A DNA stretch of 64,000 bases from Sphingopyxis sp. Its GTDB lineage: Bacteria > Pseudomonadota > Alphaproteobacteria > Sphingomonadales > Sphingomonadaceae. The first letter of the stretch is position 1, and every line of letters begins with the position of its first letter. Below, piece by piece: positions 19,484-28,836 of the stretch. The notes beneath the pieces were generated by a model. That model made no database searches. It saw nothing but the letters and a program-made list of their open reading frames with translations, and had not been told where the DNA came from. The position numbers were made by a program, and so were the translations under genes. Where the stretch lies: contig NZ_JAEULM010000003.1 in NCBI RefSeq assembly GCF_016793825.1, positions 1-64,000 on the forward strand, read 5' to 3'.

Positions 19484-22437
19484 CGCTCGTCCAATACCGT
19501 CTCGCAGCGATTGCACAAGCTGCCGTCCTCGGCCACTTCGGGGAGGTGGCGCCAGCAGCGGCCGCATTTGTGGTTTTCGGTGCGCTTCACGTCCCAGTCG
19601 CCTTGGCGAACCGTCGAGGTGATGAAGATTTCCTCGAAGTCGACGTCGCCCGGATCGGTCGGCACCCACACCTCTGCTTCGAGACTGGAGCGGACGACCT
19701 TCTCACGCCGCAGCGGTTCGATGCGTTCGGTGACGAGCGCACGGGTATTGCGGATGAGCGCCCATTTCTCCTCCAGCCCGCGCGAAGCCTGATCGAGCGC
19801 GGGAAGCGACGGCCATTCGAGCAGATGCACGCTGGCCGCATCGGGATAGCGCGTCCCCCAAACCTCTTCGCTGGTGAACACCAGCACCGGCGCGGCGTAC
19901 CGGACCAGCGCGTGGAACAGCACGTCGAGGACGCTGCGATAGGCGCGGCGGGTGTCGGTGCCGAGTGGCGCGGCGGGGCCGAGGTCGCAGTAGAGGACAT
20001 CCTTGCGGATATCGAAATAGAAGGCCGACAGGTCCTCGTTGCAGAAATCGGCGAGCAGGCGGGTATATGTGTTATAGTCGAAGTCATCGACCGCCTGATG
20101 CATCTTCGCGTCGAGGTCGGCGAGCAGGCCGAGCATGTAACGCTCAAGCTCGGGCATCGCCGAAACGTCGGTGACACGTTCCTCTTCGCTGAAGCCGTCG
20201 AGCGCGCCGAGCAGATAGCGGAAGGTGTTCCTGAGCTTGCGATACTGGTCGGCGACGCCGGTCAGGATTTCCTTGCCGATGCGGTGATCCTCGGTGAAGT
20301 CCACGCTCAGCGCCCACAGGCGGAGGATGTCGGCGCCATAGTCGCGCATCAGGTCGATCGGGCTGATCGTGTTGCCCAAGGACTTCGACATCTTGAAGCC
20401 CTTGGCGTCCATGGTGAAACCGTGTGTCAGCACCGCCTTGTATGGTGCCTGTCCGCGCGTGCCGCAGCTTTCGAGCAGCGACGACTGGAACCAGCCGCGA
20501 TGCTGGTCGCTGCCCTCCAGATACAGGTCGGCGCTGTGGGTCGAGCCGTCATGGCGGACGAGCGCGGGCCATTTGCCGCTTTCGAGTACGAAAGCGTGGG
20601 TGCAGCCCGAATCGAACCAGACGTCAAGGATGTCGGTGATGCGCTCGAAATCGGCGGCGTTGTAATCTGGCCCAAGATAGTCCTGCGCGCGCGCGTCGCT
20701 CCATGCATCGACGCCCGATTCCTTCACCGCCGCGACGATACGGTCGTTGACCACGGGGTCATTCAGATACTGGCCGGTCTTGCGGTCGACGAAGAGCGTG
20801 ATCGGCACGCCCCACGCCCGCTGGCGGGACAGCACCCAGTCGGGGCGACCTTCGACCATCGATCCGATGCGGTTTCGGCCCTTGGCGGGGACAAAGCGCG
20901 TGTCATCGATCGCCTGCATCGCTGCCTGCCGGAGCGTCGGTGCGGCGTCGAGCGCCTCCTCGGCGGGGTTGATCGCGCCGCCTTCGCCTTCCCAGCGCTT
21001 TTCGCCGCGCGACTTGGGCTCGATATGCGTCATCACCTTGTCCATCGGCACGAACCATTGCCGGGTGCAGCGATAGATGACCTTGGCTTTCGAGCGCCAG
21101 CTATGGGGATAGCTGTGCTTGTAGTCGGCCGATGCCGCGAGTAGCGCGCCGGCTTCACGCAGGTCCGAACAGATCGGGCCGTCGGGGGCGTTGAACTTGG
21201 GGTTGATCACGCTGCCCTGACCGCCGAGCCAGCCCCAGTCGGCGCGATATTTGCCGTCGCCCTCGACCGCGAACACGGGGTCGAGCCCGTTCGCCTTGCA
21301 CAGGTCGAAGTCGTCCTCGCCATGGTCGGGCGCCATATGGACGAGGCCGGTGCCGCTGTCGGTTGTGACGAAATCGCCCGCAAGGAAGGGACGCGGCCGC
21401 GCGAAGAAGCCGCCGAGCGCGTGCATCGGGTGGCGGGCGATAGTGCCGGCGAGGTCGGCACCTTTGAAGGTCGCGATCAATTCTGGCAATTCGGCAACCG
21501 GATTTCCATCCGCGTCGACGCGATGGCCGCCGGCATCGCTGCCTGCGCCGATGGAGCGCTGTCCCGGCTGCCAACGCGTCATCGCTGCGGAAAACAGATC
21601 CGAAGCTACCAGATACTTGCGGCCGAAAATCGAAAAGACCAAATATTCAACCTCCGGCCCATAGGCTAAAGCCTGGTTGACCGGGATCGTCCACGGGGTC
21701 GTCGTCCAGATCACCGCATGCGCGCCCACCAGTTCGGCGATCGGGCTCTCGACGATCTCGAAGGCCACGTCGACTTGCGTCGAGACGATATCCTCATATT
21801 CGACTTCGGCTTCGGCGAGCGCGGTCTTTTCGACCGGCGACCACATCACCGGCTTGGCGCCGCGATAGAGCATGTCGTTCGCGGCGAATTTTAAGAGTTC
21901 GCGTACGATGGTGGCCTCGGCCTCATAGTCCATCGTGAGGTAGGGGTGGTCCCAGTCGCCGCCGATGCCGAGGCGCTTCAACTGCTCGCGCTGGGTGTCG
22001 ACCCAATGCTGGGCATAGGCGCGGCATTCGGCGCGGAATTCCTCGACCGGAACCTCGTCCTTGTTGAGCTTTTTCTTGCGATACTGCTCCTCGACCTTCC
22101 ACTCGATGGGGAGGCCGTGGCAGTCCCAGCCGGGGACGTAAGGTGCGTCGCGGCCTTTGAGCGTCTGGGTGCGGACGACCATGTCCTTCAGGATGTGGTT
22201 GAGCGCATGGCCGATATGCATGTCGCCATTGGCATAAGGCGGGCCGTCGTGGAGGATGAACTGGTCGCGGCCCTTGCGGGCCTCGCGAATCTGCCCCTCC
22301 AGGTTGCCTTCGAGCCATTTCGCCAGAATCAGCGGCTCCTTCTGCGGCAGTCCGGCCTTCATCGGGAAGTCGGTCTTGGGCAGGAAGACGGTGTCGCGAT
22401 AGTCGCGGGCTTCGGGCGCAGAGGTGCTGTCGGTCAT
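19480..22437 (-). CDS. ileS: Isoleucyl-tRNA synthetase
   Basis: 985 aa, class Ia synthetase that charges tRNA-Ile. The HIGH motif (GDMHIGHALNH, residues 74-77) and the KMSKSLGN motif are both intact. The editing domain WTTTPWTIPVNQAL and the C-terminal zinc finger (CGRCWRHLPE ... CNRC) mark the bacterial, mupirocin-sensitive type. It overlaps lspA by 4 nt and lies 142 nt after the GDPD-like gene. Confidence 0.98.
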   Translation of the reverse strand: MTDSTSAPEARDYRDTVFLPKTDFPMKAGLPQKEPLILAKWLEGNLEGQIREARKGRDQFILHDGPPYANGDMHIGHALNHILKDMVVRTQTLKGRDAPYVPGWDCHGLPIEWKVEEQYRKKKLNKDEVPVEEFRAECRAYAQHWVDTQREQLKRLGIGGDWDHPYLTMDYEAEATIVRELLKFAANDMLYRGAKPVMWSPVEKTALAEAEVEYEDIVSTQVDVAFEIVESPIAELVGAHAVIWTTTPWTIPVNQALAYGPEVEYLVFSIFGRKYLVASDLFSAAMTRWQPGQRSIGAGSDAGGHRVDADGNPVAELPELIATFKGADLAGTIARHPMHALGGFFARPRPFLAGDFVTTDSGTGLVHMAPDHGEDDFDLCKANGLDPVFAVEGDGKYRADWGWLGGQGSVINPKFNAPDGPICSDLREAGALLAASADYKHSYPHSWRSKAKVIYRCTRQWFVPMDKVMTHIEPKSRGEKRWEGEGGAINPAEEALDAAPTLRQAAMQAIDDTRFVPAKGRNRIGSMVEGRPDWVLSRQRAWGVPITLFVDRKTGQYLNDPVVNDRIVAAVKESGVDAWSDARAQDYLGPDYNAADFERITDILDVWFDSGCTHAFVLESGKWPALVRHDGSTHSADLYLEGSDQHRGWFQSSLLESCGTRGQAPYKAVLTHGFTMDAKGFKMSKSLGNTISPIDLMRDYGADILRLWALSVDFTEDHRIGKEILTGVADQYRKLRNTFRYLLGALDGFSEEERVTDVSAMPELERYMLGLLADLDAKMHQAVDDFDYNTYTRLLADFCNEDLSAFYFDIRKDVLYCDLGPAAPLGTDTRRAYRSVLDVLFHALVRYAAPVLVFTSEEVWGTRYPDAASVHLLEWPSLPALDQASRGLEEKWALIRNTRALVTERIEPLRREKVVRSSLEAEVWVPTDPGDVDFEEIFITSTVRQGDWDVKRTENHKCGRCWRHLPEVAEDGSLCNRCETVLDER

Positions 22438-22579
22438 GGTGCGCGGCGCTTAGCGCAGATTCGCGGCGGCGCAAAGGTCGCCGAGAAAAGAAGGGGAGCG
22501 GAGAAGCCGCCAATTGGCGCTCTTCTTCGCGGCTTCGCGCGAGCCAAAATCTCTGCGCGCCCTGCGTCTCTGTTCGAAT

Positions 22580-23632
22580 CTATTTCTGGCGTGGACGGAG
22601 CGCCGGGCCGAGGTTGTAGATGTCGTCGATCCAGACGTAACCGGTGAAGCTGGCGGGGATACGGGTCAGTTGCCGCACGTCGGTCAACCCCATGCCGTCC
22701 TTGTCGCCACCGCGCGGACCGACCAGCAGGACACGGGTCCCGTGCTTTGCGGCGCGGTCCTGCAGGCGGTCAGGCCAGCCCCAATACGCCCATTGATAGT
22801 CGAGCGGCACCATGATGGTCCTGCCGACGCAGCTTTGCGGATACCAGCCCGACCAGCCGAACTTGAGATAGTCCTTGGTGCAGCGCTTCGCGCTTTCGGG
22901 GTCCATCGTCCACGCCTTGGGCGCCCTGGCGCGGATAACCGGCATCAGCGGCGCCTTGCCGAAAAAGCCGAAGCGCGACTGGTTCGGGTCGATCCCCGCG
23001 CGTGCGAAGCTGGCGAGGACCAGTGCAGCCTCATTCGGATCGCGCGATTTGAAGTTGATCAGCAGAGAGGCGTGGCCAAGATCGTGCAGCACCTCGTCGA
23101 GGCTGGGCATCAGCCCGACCCCCGTGCCGCGCAGCGGGAAGGTCTTGCCGCCATCGGCGGTGTAGCCATAGCCGACGTCGAGCGCCTTCAGCTCGGCCAT
23201 GGTCCGGTCGCGAACGGGACCCTTGCCGTCGGTGCGACAATCGAGCCCCCAGTCGTGGAATATGGCGACCTGTCCGTCCTTCGTCCCCGCGACATCGAAC
23301 TTCACCATGCCCGCGTCGCGGCCGATCGCCGCCTTCATCGAGGGCAGAGTATTCTCGATATAGGGATGTTCGGGCGTGAAGATGCGCGTCGCGGTGCAGG
23401 TCGTGTCGGTGATTCCGCGATGGTCGAACAATTGCGATACGCCGCGATGTGCAATCAGGATGCGATGGCCCGCCGGGTCGGGCGCGAGCCAGCTTGCGTT
23501 GCTGAGCGTGAGCCAGGCGACGAGTACGGTGAAGAGCCAGAGGAGAATCCTGGTGCGCCCCTTCATCGCCTTTTTGGGTGGGCCGGTGAGCGCGGCGGCC
23601 CAATCGTCGCTGTCGCTGGTTTCGACCATCAT
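22580..23632 (-). CDS. Divergent glycerophosphodiester phosphodiesterase-family protein
   Basis: About 350 aa with one N-terminal membrane anchor (RILLWLFTVLVAWLTLS). The GDPD TIM-barrel signatures are recognisable: LIAHRGVSQ with the catalytic His-Arg, ENTLPSMKAAI and GTKDGQVAIFHDWGLD with the second catalytic His. However the metal-binding ExD (usually I-E-x-D-V) reads VKFDV and the later IExK reads INFKS, so both Glu ligands are replaced. The C-terminal half is long and unusual (WTMDPESAKRCTKDYLKF). It may hydrolyse a different phosphodiester, use another metal geometry, or be inactive. It lies between ribF (43 nt) and ileS. Confidence 0.75.
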   Translation of the reverse strand: MMVETSDSDDWAAALTGPPKKAMKGRTRILLWLFTVLVAWLTLSNASWLAPDPAGHRILIAHRGVSQLFDHRGITDTTCTATRIFTPEHPYIENTLPSMKAAIGRDAGMVKFDVAGTKDGQVAIFHDWGLDCRTDGKGPVRDRTMAELKALDVGYGYTADGGKTFPLRGTGVGLMPSLDEVLHDLGHASLLINFKSRDPNEAALVLASFARAGIDPNQSRFGFFGKAPLMPVIRARAPKAWTMDPESAKRCTKDYLKFGWSGWYPQSCVGRTIMVPLDYQWAYWGWPDRLQDRAAKHGTRVLLVGPRGGDKDGMGLTDVRQLTRIPASFTGYVWIDDIYNLGPALRPRQK

Positions 23633-23674
23633 CCCCCCTTTGTCGTGCCCGACCTGATCGGGGGTGACGACAAT

Positions 23675-24604
23675 CTATACAGTGGCCAATAACTCGCGAG
23701 CCACGTCACAATCCAATGCAATTTGAACCATTAAGGCGTCCATGCTGTCGAACTTCGCCTCGGGCCGGATGAAGGCGTGGAAGGCGATGTCGATTTCCTG
23801 CCCGTAGAGGTCTTCGGCAAAGTCAAAGAAATGGGGTTCGAGCAATTCCTTCGGCGGGTCGAAGCTGGGGCGGACGCCGAGATTCGCCGCGCCTTTCAAT
23901 ACCCGCCCATCCGGCAGGTGACCGGTGACGGCGTAGATGCCGTAGCGGGGGCGAAGATACTGGCCCATTTCCAGATTCGCGGTGGGAAAGCCGAGCAAAC
24001 GCCCGTTCTTGTCGCCGTGCTGGACGATATTGCGGACGGTGAAGGGGCGGGTCAGGAGGCGGGTCGCCGTGGCGCAATCGCCGGCGCGCAAGGCATCGCG
24101 AATGCGGCTCGACGAAATGACCGCGTCGGCATCGTCGACGGGGACGACCATTTCGGTAAAAAAGGCGAGCCGCCGGGCATGGTCGGCCAGCGTCACGACA
24201 TTGCCGCGCCGTCCTTTGCCAAAGACGAAATCAGCGCCGGTGACAACGCCCGCTGCACCATAAAGATCGAGAAGAAGTCCGGTGATGAAATCCTCCGCCG
24301 TCGTCCCGGCGAGCGTGGCGTCGAAGGGGAGGACGAGCATCGCGTCGGCGCCCGCGGCCGCGAACAATTCCTGTCGCTGGGCGAGCGTCGTCAGCCGGAA
24401 GGGTGGCAGGTCGGGCTTGAAGAAGCGGACGGGATGCGGGTCGAACGTCGCGACGATCGCGGGGCGCCCCTCGTCGCGCGCGTGGCGTACCGCGCGACCG
24501 ACGACGGTCTGGTGTCCGGCGTGAAAGCCGTCGAAATTGCCGAGCGCGATCACGCCGCCCCGCAATTCCCCGTCGATACGCCGATGGCCGTCGAGGCGGA
24601 TCAT
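23675..24604 (-). CDS. ribF: Bifunctional riboflavin kinase / FAD synthetase
   Basis: 309 aa. The N-terminal nucleotidyl-transferase half has LGNFDGFHAGHQTVV (HxGH-type motif) and a SSSRIRDAL segment; the C-terminal kinase half has HGDKNGRLLGFPTANL. The enzyme converts riboflavin to FMN and then FAD. The start overlaps the stop of the dipeptidase gene by 4 nt. The length is normal for the family. Confidence 0.97.
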   Translation of the reverse strand: MIRLDGHRRIDGELRGGVIALGNFDGFHAGHQTVVGRAVRHARDEGRPAIVATFDPHPVRFFKPDLPPFRLTTLAQRQELFAAAGADAMLVLPFDATLAGTTAEDFITGLLLDLYGAAGVVTGADFVFGKGRRGNVVTLADHARRLAFFTEMVVPVDDADAVISSSRIRDALRAGDCATATRLLTRPFTVRNIVQHGDKNGRLLGFPTANLEMGQYLRPRYGIYAVTGHLPDGRVLKGAANLGVRPSFDPPKELLEPHFFDFAEDLYGQEIDIAFHAFIRPEAKFDSMDALMVQIALDCDVARELLATV

Positions 24605-25848
24605 GGCGCTTTGGCGAGCGGGCGCGGCGCCGCTTTCAGGGGGGCGACCCCTGCGCGCAGCACGCGGATCGCGTTGCCGCCCATTGCGGCGCGAATCTCG
24701 TCGTCGGTGAAGCCTGCATCGATCAGCGCCTGTGTAACCTGCACCAGCTTCGACGTGTCGAAGCGCACGGTTGTGCCGCCGTCATAATCGCTGCCGAGCC
24801 CGACATATTGGATGCCGACGAGGTCGCGGACATGTTTCATCGCCTTTGCGATGCTGGCGGGCGAGGTATCGCAGACCGCGGCGTCCCAATATCCGATGCC
24901 GATCACCCCGCCGGTTGCGGCGACGCCGCGGATTTCTTCGTCGGTGAGGTTGCGGTTGACCTTGCAGGTCGCCTGCACTCCGCCGTGGCTGGAGACGACG
25001 GGGCGGCGCGCGATCTTGAAGATGTCGGCGACGCAGGTGTGGCTGCAATGCGCGATATCGACGATCATGCCGAGTTCTTCCATTCGCGGGACGACCTTGC
25101 GGCCAAGCGGCGTCAGGCCGTACTTCCTGAGCCCGTGCATCGATCCGGCGACGTCATTGTCGAAGAAATGCGCGAGCCCGGCCATGCGAAAGCCGGCGGC
25201 GTGAAGCTGGTCGAGGTTGCGAATATCGCCCTCAAGGTCCTGCAACCCCTCGATGCTGAGCATGACGCCGCGCGGTAACGGATGATCGGGCAGGAGGGCG
25301 TTCTTCGGATCGCGCAGCCGGGCCAGTTCCTCGATCCCGGCGGCGTCGGTTTCGAGAGTCCAAGTCGTCAGATTTCGATCTCGCAGCTCCGCTTCACGTC
25401 GTTCCGCCAAAGCGCGTTTCAGCTTTTCGGCGTGCCACAGCGAGCGTTCGAGGAGCGAGGTCCAGGTGCGCGGCGGCTGGAGCTGAGCGACGGTCAGCAG
25501 CGTGATATTGTCGGTATCACCACTGTTCGCGTCGTAATTCTGTCCCTTGGGCGTCTTGGTGACGCTCGAGAGTATCTGCAAGGCGACATTGCCCTCCTCG
25601 AGGCGCGGCAAATCGACATGACCGCGATCCGCGCGATCCAGGATGTCGCGCTGCCAGAGCAGGGTGTCGCTGTGCAGATCGACGATCGTCAGCGTCTTGT
25701 GCAGCGCCTTCGCATGGTCCGACACGGCCGGCAGCGGTTTGCCATCGATCTTGTTGAGGCTGCGCTCGGTCATTCCGGGCGCGAGGCCGAAGAAGGCGCC
25801 GGCCGCGATGGCGAGCAGGAGCGCGGCGCCGAGGACCCAACGCCGCAT
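24601..25848 (-). CDS. M19 membrane dipeptidase (renal dipeptidase family)
   Basis: 415 aa from ATG 25848, which shares one base with the folA stop. An N-terminal signal/anchor (RRWVLGAALLLAIAAGAFF) exports it. All binuclear zinc ligands of the M19 family are visible: IVDLHSDTL (HxD), LSIEGLQ (bridging Glu), DIAHCS and VSSHGG (His), and GLGSDYDGG (Asp). The family hydrolyses L-D and L-L dipeptides, so periplasmic peptide scavenging or peptidoglycan dipeptide turnover is likely. It overlaps ribF by 4 nt. Confidence 0.93.
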   Translation of the reverse strand: MRRWVLGAALLLAIAAGAFFGLAPGMTERSLNKIDGKPLPAVSDHAKALHKTLTIVDLHSDTLLWQRDILDRADRGHVDLPRLEEGNVALQILSSVTKTPKGQNYDANSGDTDNITLLTVAQLQPPRTWTSLLERSLWHAEKLKRALAERREAELRDRNLTTWTLETDAAGIEELARLRDPKNALLPDHPLPRGVMLSIEGLQDLEGDIRNLDQLHAAGFRMAGLAHFFDNDVAGSMHGLRKYGLTPLGRKVVPRMEELGMIVDIAHCSHTCVADIFKIARRPVVSSHGGVQATCKVNRNLTDEEIRGVAATGGVIGIGYWDAAVCDTSPASIAKAMKHVRDLVGIQYVGLGSDYDGGTTVRFDTSKLVQVTQALIDAGFTDDEIRAAMGGNAIRVLRAGVAPLKAAPRPLAKAP

Positions 25849-26342
25849 CAGCGTTTCCGAACCAGGCTGACGAAGCTGAAGGCGGGACGGACGGATTCCT
25901 CGGCGGGATAATCCTCGCGCGCGATCTCTTGCCATTCGTCGGGATCGGGAGCGGGAATCGAGGCGTCGCCGGCCGGCGACAGCGCGACTTCCGTCAGCTC
26001 GATCCGGTCGGCCAGCGGGACGAAGAGGCGATAGATTTCGGCGCCGCCGATCACCATCACCTGCGGTGCATTGGCCAGTTTCAGCGCGTCCTCGATGCTG
26101 GTGGCCGTTTCGGCCCCCTCGTCCTGCCAGCTTTCGTTACGGGTCAGGACGATATGGCGGCGGCCTTCGAGGATCGCGGGCAGGCTATCGAAGGTCTTGC
26201 GCCCCATGATCATCGGCCGTCCCATCGTCAGCTGCTTGAAGCGGCGGAGGTCGGCGGGCAGGTGCCAGGGCATCTTGCCGTCGGCGCCGATCACGCCATT
26301 GGCGGCGCGCGCGAGGATGAGCGTGATTTCGGGTCGATTCAT
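25848..26342 (-). CDS. folA: Dihydrofolate reductase
   Basis: 164 aa from ATG 26342 (MNRPEITLILARAANGVIG); the upstream in-frame extension runs inside purK and is rejected. It shows the DHFR signatures GVIGADGKMPWHLPADLRRFK with the active-site Asp, GRPMIMGRKTFDSLP and VIGGAEIYR. It reduces dihydrofolate with NADPH for one-carbon metabolism and is the trimethoprim target. It overlaps purK by 4 nt; thyA is not adjacent. Confidence 0.97.
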   Translation of the reverse strand: MNRPEITLILARAANGVIGADGKMPWHLPADLRRFKQLTMGRPMIMGRKTFDSLPAILEGRRHIVLTRNESWQDEGAETATSIEDALKLANAPQVMVIGGAEIYRLFVPLADRIELTEVALSPAGDASIPAPDPDEWQEIAREDYPAEESVRPAFSFVSLVRKR

Positions 26343-27424
26343 GCGGGAGAGGCTCCGGGCGCTGCACCCGCCCATGTGGCGTGACCGAGCTTGCGGCCTT
26401 CGCGGACTTCGGTCTTGCTGTAATGATGGACGTGGCATCGATCGTCGGCGAGCAGGTCGGGAACGATCGCGATGTCGGCGCCGATCAGGTTGCGCATGAC
26501 GACCGGCAGCGCGCGCGTCGCGGCGCTCCCCAGCGGCAGGCCGGCGATCGCGCGGATATGGTTTTCGAACTGGCTCGTGACCGCGCCCTCGATTGTCCAG
26601 TGGCCGCTGTTGTGGACGCGCGGGGCCATTTCGTTGAACACCGGACCCGCGTCGGTGGCGAAAAACTCGCCGGTGAGGACGCCGACATAGTCGAGCGCGT
26701 CGGCGATCTGCGCCATCATCGCGCGCGCTTCATCCTGCTGGTCGAGGATCGAACGTGGCGGCGGCAGGCTGGCGGTCGCGAGGATGCCACCTTCATGGAC
26801 GTTGACCGACGAATCCCAGAAACGAATCTCGCCATCGATGCCGCGGACGAGGATCACCGAAAATTCATGCTCGAAAGCAACAAAGCCTTCGAGGATCGCG
26901 GCATGTCCTCCGATCGTTTCCCATGCTCTGTCGGCATCTTGCGGACGCGCGATGCGCGCCTGGCCCTTGCCATCATAGCCCATGCGGACGGTCTTGAGGA
27001 TTGCCGGGGCGCCGATTTCGGCGAGGGCGGCATCGAGCGCGGCGCGGTCGGGTACCGGCGCGAAGGGCGCGGTTCTGCCGCCAAGATCGACGACGAAGCG
27101 CTTTTCCGCCAGCCGATCCTGGGCGATTTCCAGCCCCAGTGCGCCAGGGCGCACCGCGACATGCCCCGCCAGAAAGCGCACCGTATCGACGGGGACATTC
27201 TCGAACTCGAAGGTCACGACGTCGCAGGCGGCAGCGAAGGCGGCGAGCCGCGGCTCGTCGTCCCACGCTGCCTGGCTGTGGTGCGCGGTCACCTCGGCGG
27301 CGACGCTTTCCGCGTCGGGGGCATAGATGTGAACCTTGAAACCGAGCTGCGCCGCGGCAAGGCCGAGCATTCGCCCGAGTTGGCCGCCGCCCAGAATGCC
27401 GATGGTCGCGCCGGGCGGGAGCAA
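26339..27424 (-). CDS. purK: N5-carboxyaminoimidazole ribonucleotide synthase
   Basis: An ATP-grasp enzyme that carboxylates AIR to N5-CAIR in purine synthesis, paired with PurE. The family start GATIGILGGGQLGRMLGLAAAQLG is clear, as are AEKRFVVDLG, LKTVRMGYDGKGQ, EHEFSVILVRG, FNEMAPRVHNSGHWT and the Asn-Glu metal site. The start is assigned to TTG 27424 (361 aa), 4 nt after the purE stop, because an ATG at 27517 would add 31 basic residues that overlap purE and look like shadow sequence. This assignment is tentative. Confidence 0.95.
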   Translation of the reverse strand: MLPPGATIGILGGGQLGRMLGLAAAQLGFKVHIYAPDAESVAAEVTAHHSQAAWDDEPRLAAFAAACDVVTFEFENVPVDTVRFLAGHVAVRPGALGLEIAQDRLAEKRFVVDLGGRTAPFAPVPDRAALDAALAEIGAPAILKTVRMGYDGKGQARIARPQDADRAWETIGGHAAILEGFVAFEHEFSVILVRGIDGEIRFWDSSVNVHEGGILATASLPPPRSILDQQDEARAMMAQIADALDYVGVLTGEFFATDAGPVFNEMAPRVHNSGHWTIEGAVTSQFENHIRAIAGLPLGSAATRALPVVMRNLIGADIAIVPDLLADDRCHVHHYSKTEVREGRKLGHATWAGAAPGASPA

Positions 27425-27428
27425 GGGA

Positions 27429-27926
27429 TCAGCCCTCGCGGACCGGCGTGGGGGCGACCGCGTCGCTTTGCCGGTTGCGCCAGGCGTCGAGCTTTGTCGC
27501 CAGATCGGAGTTTTCATTGGCGAGCAAAGCTGCCGCGAACAGGCCGGCGTTCGTCGCGCCCGCCTTGCCGATCGCGAAGGTCGCGACCGGAATCCCGCCG
27601 GGCATCTGGACGATCGAATACAGGCTGTCGACGCCGTTCAGCGCCGCCGACTGGACCGGCACGCCGAGGACCGGAACGCGCGTCATCGAGGCCACCATCC
27701 CGGGCAGGTGCGCGGCGCCGCCGGCCCCCGCGATGATTGCCCGAAGGCCGCGGTCTGCCGCGCTTTTTGCGTAGTCGATGAGCCGATCGGGCGTGCGGTG
27801 CGCCGACACGATCCGTACCTCGTGCGCGATACCGAATTCCTCGAGGATCTGGACCGCGTGCGCCATCGTCGGCCAGTCCGACTGGCTGCCCATGATAACC
27901 CCGACGAGCGGCGTTCCGTCGCCCAT
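27429..27926 (-). CDS. purE: N5-carboxyaminoimidazole ribonucleotide mutase
   Basis: 165 aa, class I PurE, which moves the carboxyl of N5-CAIR to make CAIR. It has the signature [14 protein letters not shown] with the phosphate-binding Ser-Asp, [10 protein letters not shown] with the catalytic His, [12 protein letters not shown] and [22 protein letters not shown]. It is the first gene of the purE-purK-folA run; promoter elements must lie between 27927 and about 27990. Confidence 0.97.
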   Translation of the reverse strand: MGDGTPLVGVIMGSQSDWPTMAHAVQILEEFGIAHEVRIVSAHRTPDRLIDYAKSAADRGLRAIIAGAGGAAHLPGMVASMTRVPVLGVPVQSAALNGVDSLYSIVQMPGGIPVATFAIGKAGATNAGLFAAALLANENSDLATKLDAWRNRQSDAVAPTPVREG

Positions 27927-28119
27927 GATCCAACCCTCCTGCCCAGGCGATGAATCGCCGCCGCTATCCCCCTAAAGTCTGTCCCGCGTGCTGGCAACGC
28001 CGTGCGCGATTGTTCGCGGCGCGTTTACGGATTGGTATGAAGTCGCGGCTAACCTTCTGGCTGTATATCGTGCCGGCGTTCGTCGGCGGACCATTTTGGT
28101 ATGCACCGGGGACGAGGGA

Positions 28120-28764
28120 ATGGATAGCGTTGGGGGGGCAAGGATTGCGGTCGATCAGCTCGGCTTCGCATCCGTTGACTCCATCGAGGATCATCTGCGC
28201 GAGTTGCGCCGCGAACGCGATGCGCTGCGCCGGGAAAACCGCATCCTGAAGATCGCGGTGGCCGAGCTTGAGCGCGTGTCAGAGCGCGACACGCTGACCC
28301 CGTTGTTCAATCGCCGCTATTTCCTGACCGCGATCCACCAGCGCCTGGCGCGTTTCGAGCGCCACAGCGAAAGCGCCGCGGTGGTGTTCGTCGATGTCAA
28401 CCAGCTCAAGTTCATCAACGACAGCTTCGGTCACGCGGCGGGCGATTTCGCGCTGATGGAGATCGCCAAGCGGCTCGACGCCTCGATTCGGGCGACCGAC
28501 GTCGCGGCGCGCATCGGCGGCGACGAGTTCGGCCTGATTCTCGACCGGTCGAGCGAGGACGGTGCGCGGGTACAGGTCAACCGACTGGGCCATGTGTTGA
28601 GCAGCGAGCCCGCCATCTACGACGGCCATGCGATCACCCTGTCGGCCTGTTTCGGGATCGCGATGCTGCAGACCGGGATGACCGAATCGGACATCCTCGC
28701 CGCCGCCGACCGCGACATGTATCGCAGCAAGCAGCAGCAGCCGGGCCACGCCGGTCAACGGTGA
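28120..28764 (+). CDS. Diguanylate cyclase (GGDEF domain)
   Basis: About 214 aa from ATG 28120 (GAGGGA immediately upstream); an earlier in-frame start at 27988 is possible but the added residues look non-coding. A short N-terminal part with a predicted coiled coil (LRELRRERDALRRENRILKIAVAELE) leads into a full GGDEF domain: SERDTLTPLFNRRYF, VDVNQLKFINDSFGHAAGD and the active site ARIGGDEFGLIL. The catalytic GGDEF is intact, so c-di-GMP synthesis is expected. No inhibitory RxxD site is evident five residues before GGDEF. No sensor domain is fused, so control may come from dimerisation through the coiled coil. Confidence 0.92.
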   Translation: MDSVGGARIAVDQLGFASVDSIEDHLRELRRERDALRRENRILKIAVAELERVSERDTLTPLFNRRYFLTAIHQRLARFERHSESAAVVFVDVNQLKFINDSFGHAAGDFALMEIAKRLDASIRATDVAARIGGDEFGLILDRSSEDGARVQVNRLGHVLSSEPAIYDGHAITLSACFGIAMLQTGMTESDILAAADRDMYRSKQQQPGHAGQR

Positions 28765-28783
28765 GCAGGCGGCGGCTTCCCGC

Positions 28784-28798
28784 TTAAACGGCCGTTAA
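28784..28798 (+). promoter_or_regulatory. CtrA-type box (TTAA-N7-TTAA)
   Basis: TTAA at 28784-28787 and TTAA at 28795-28798 are separated by exactly seven bases, and the second half reads TTAACCAAT, close to the alphaproteobacterial CtrA consensus TTAA-N7-TTAAC. It lies 38 nt upstream of the ATG at 28837, where a CtrA-activated promoter would be expected. A chance TTAA pair at this spacing is uncommon in DNA this GC-rich. Binding has to be inferred. Confidence 0.55.
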
Positions 28799-28836
28799 CC
28801 AATAAGGCGCATCCTCACTTCAGGGACAGGGGGTGG

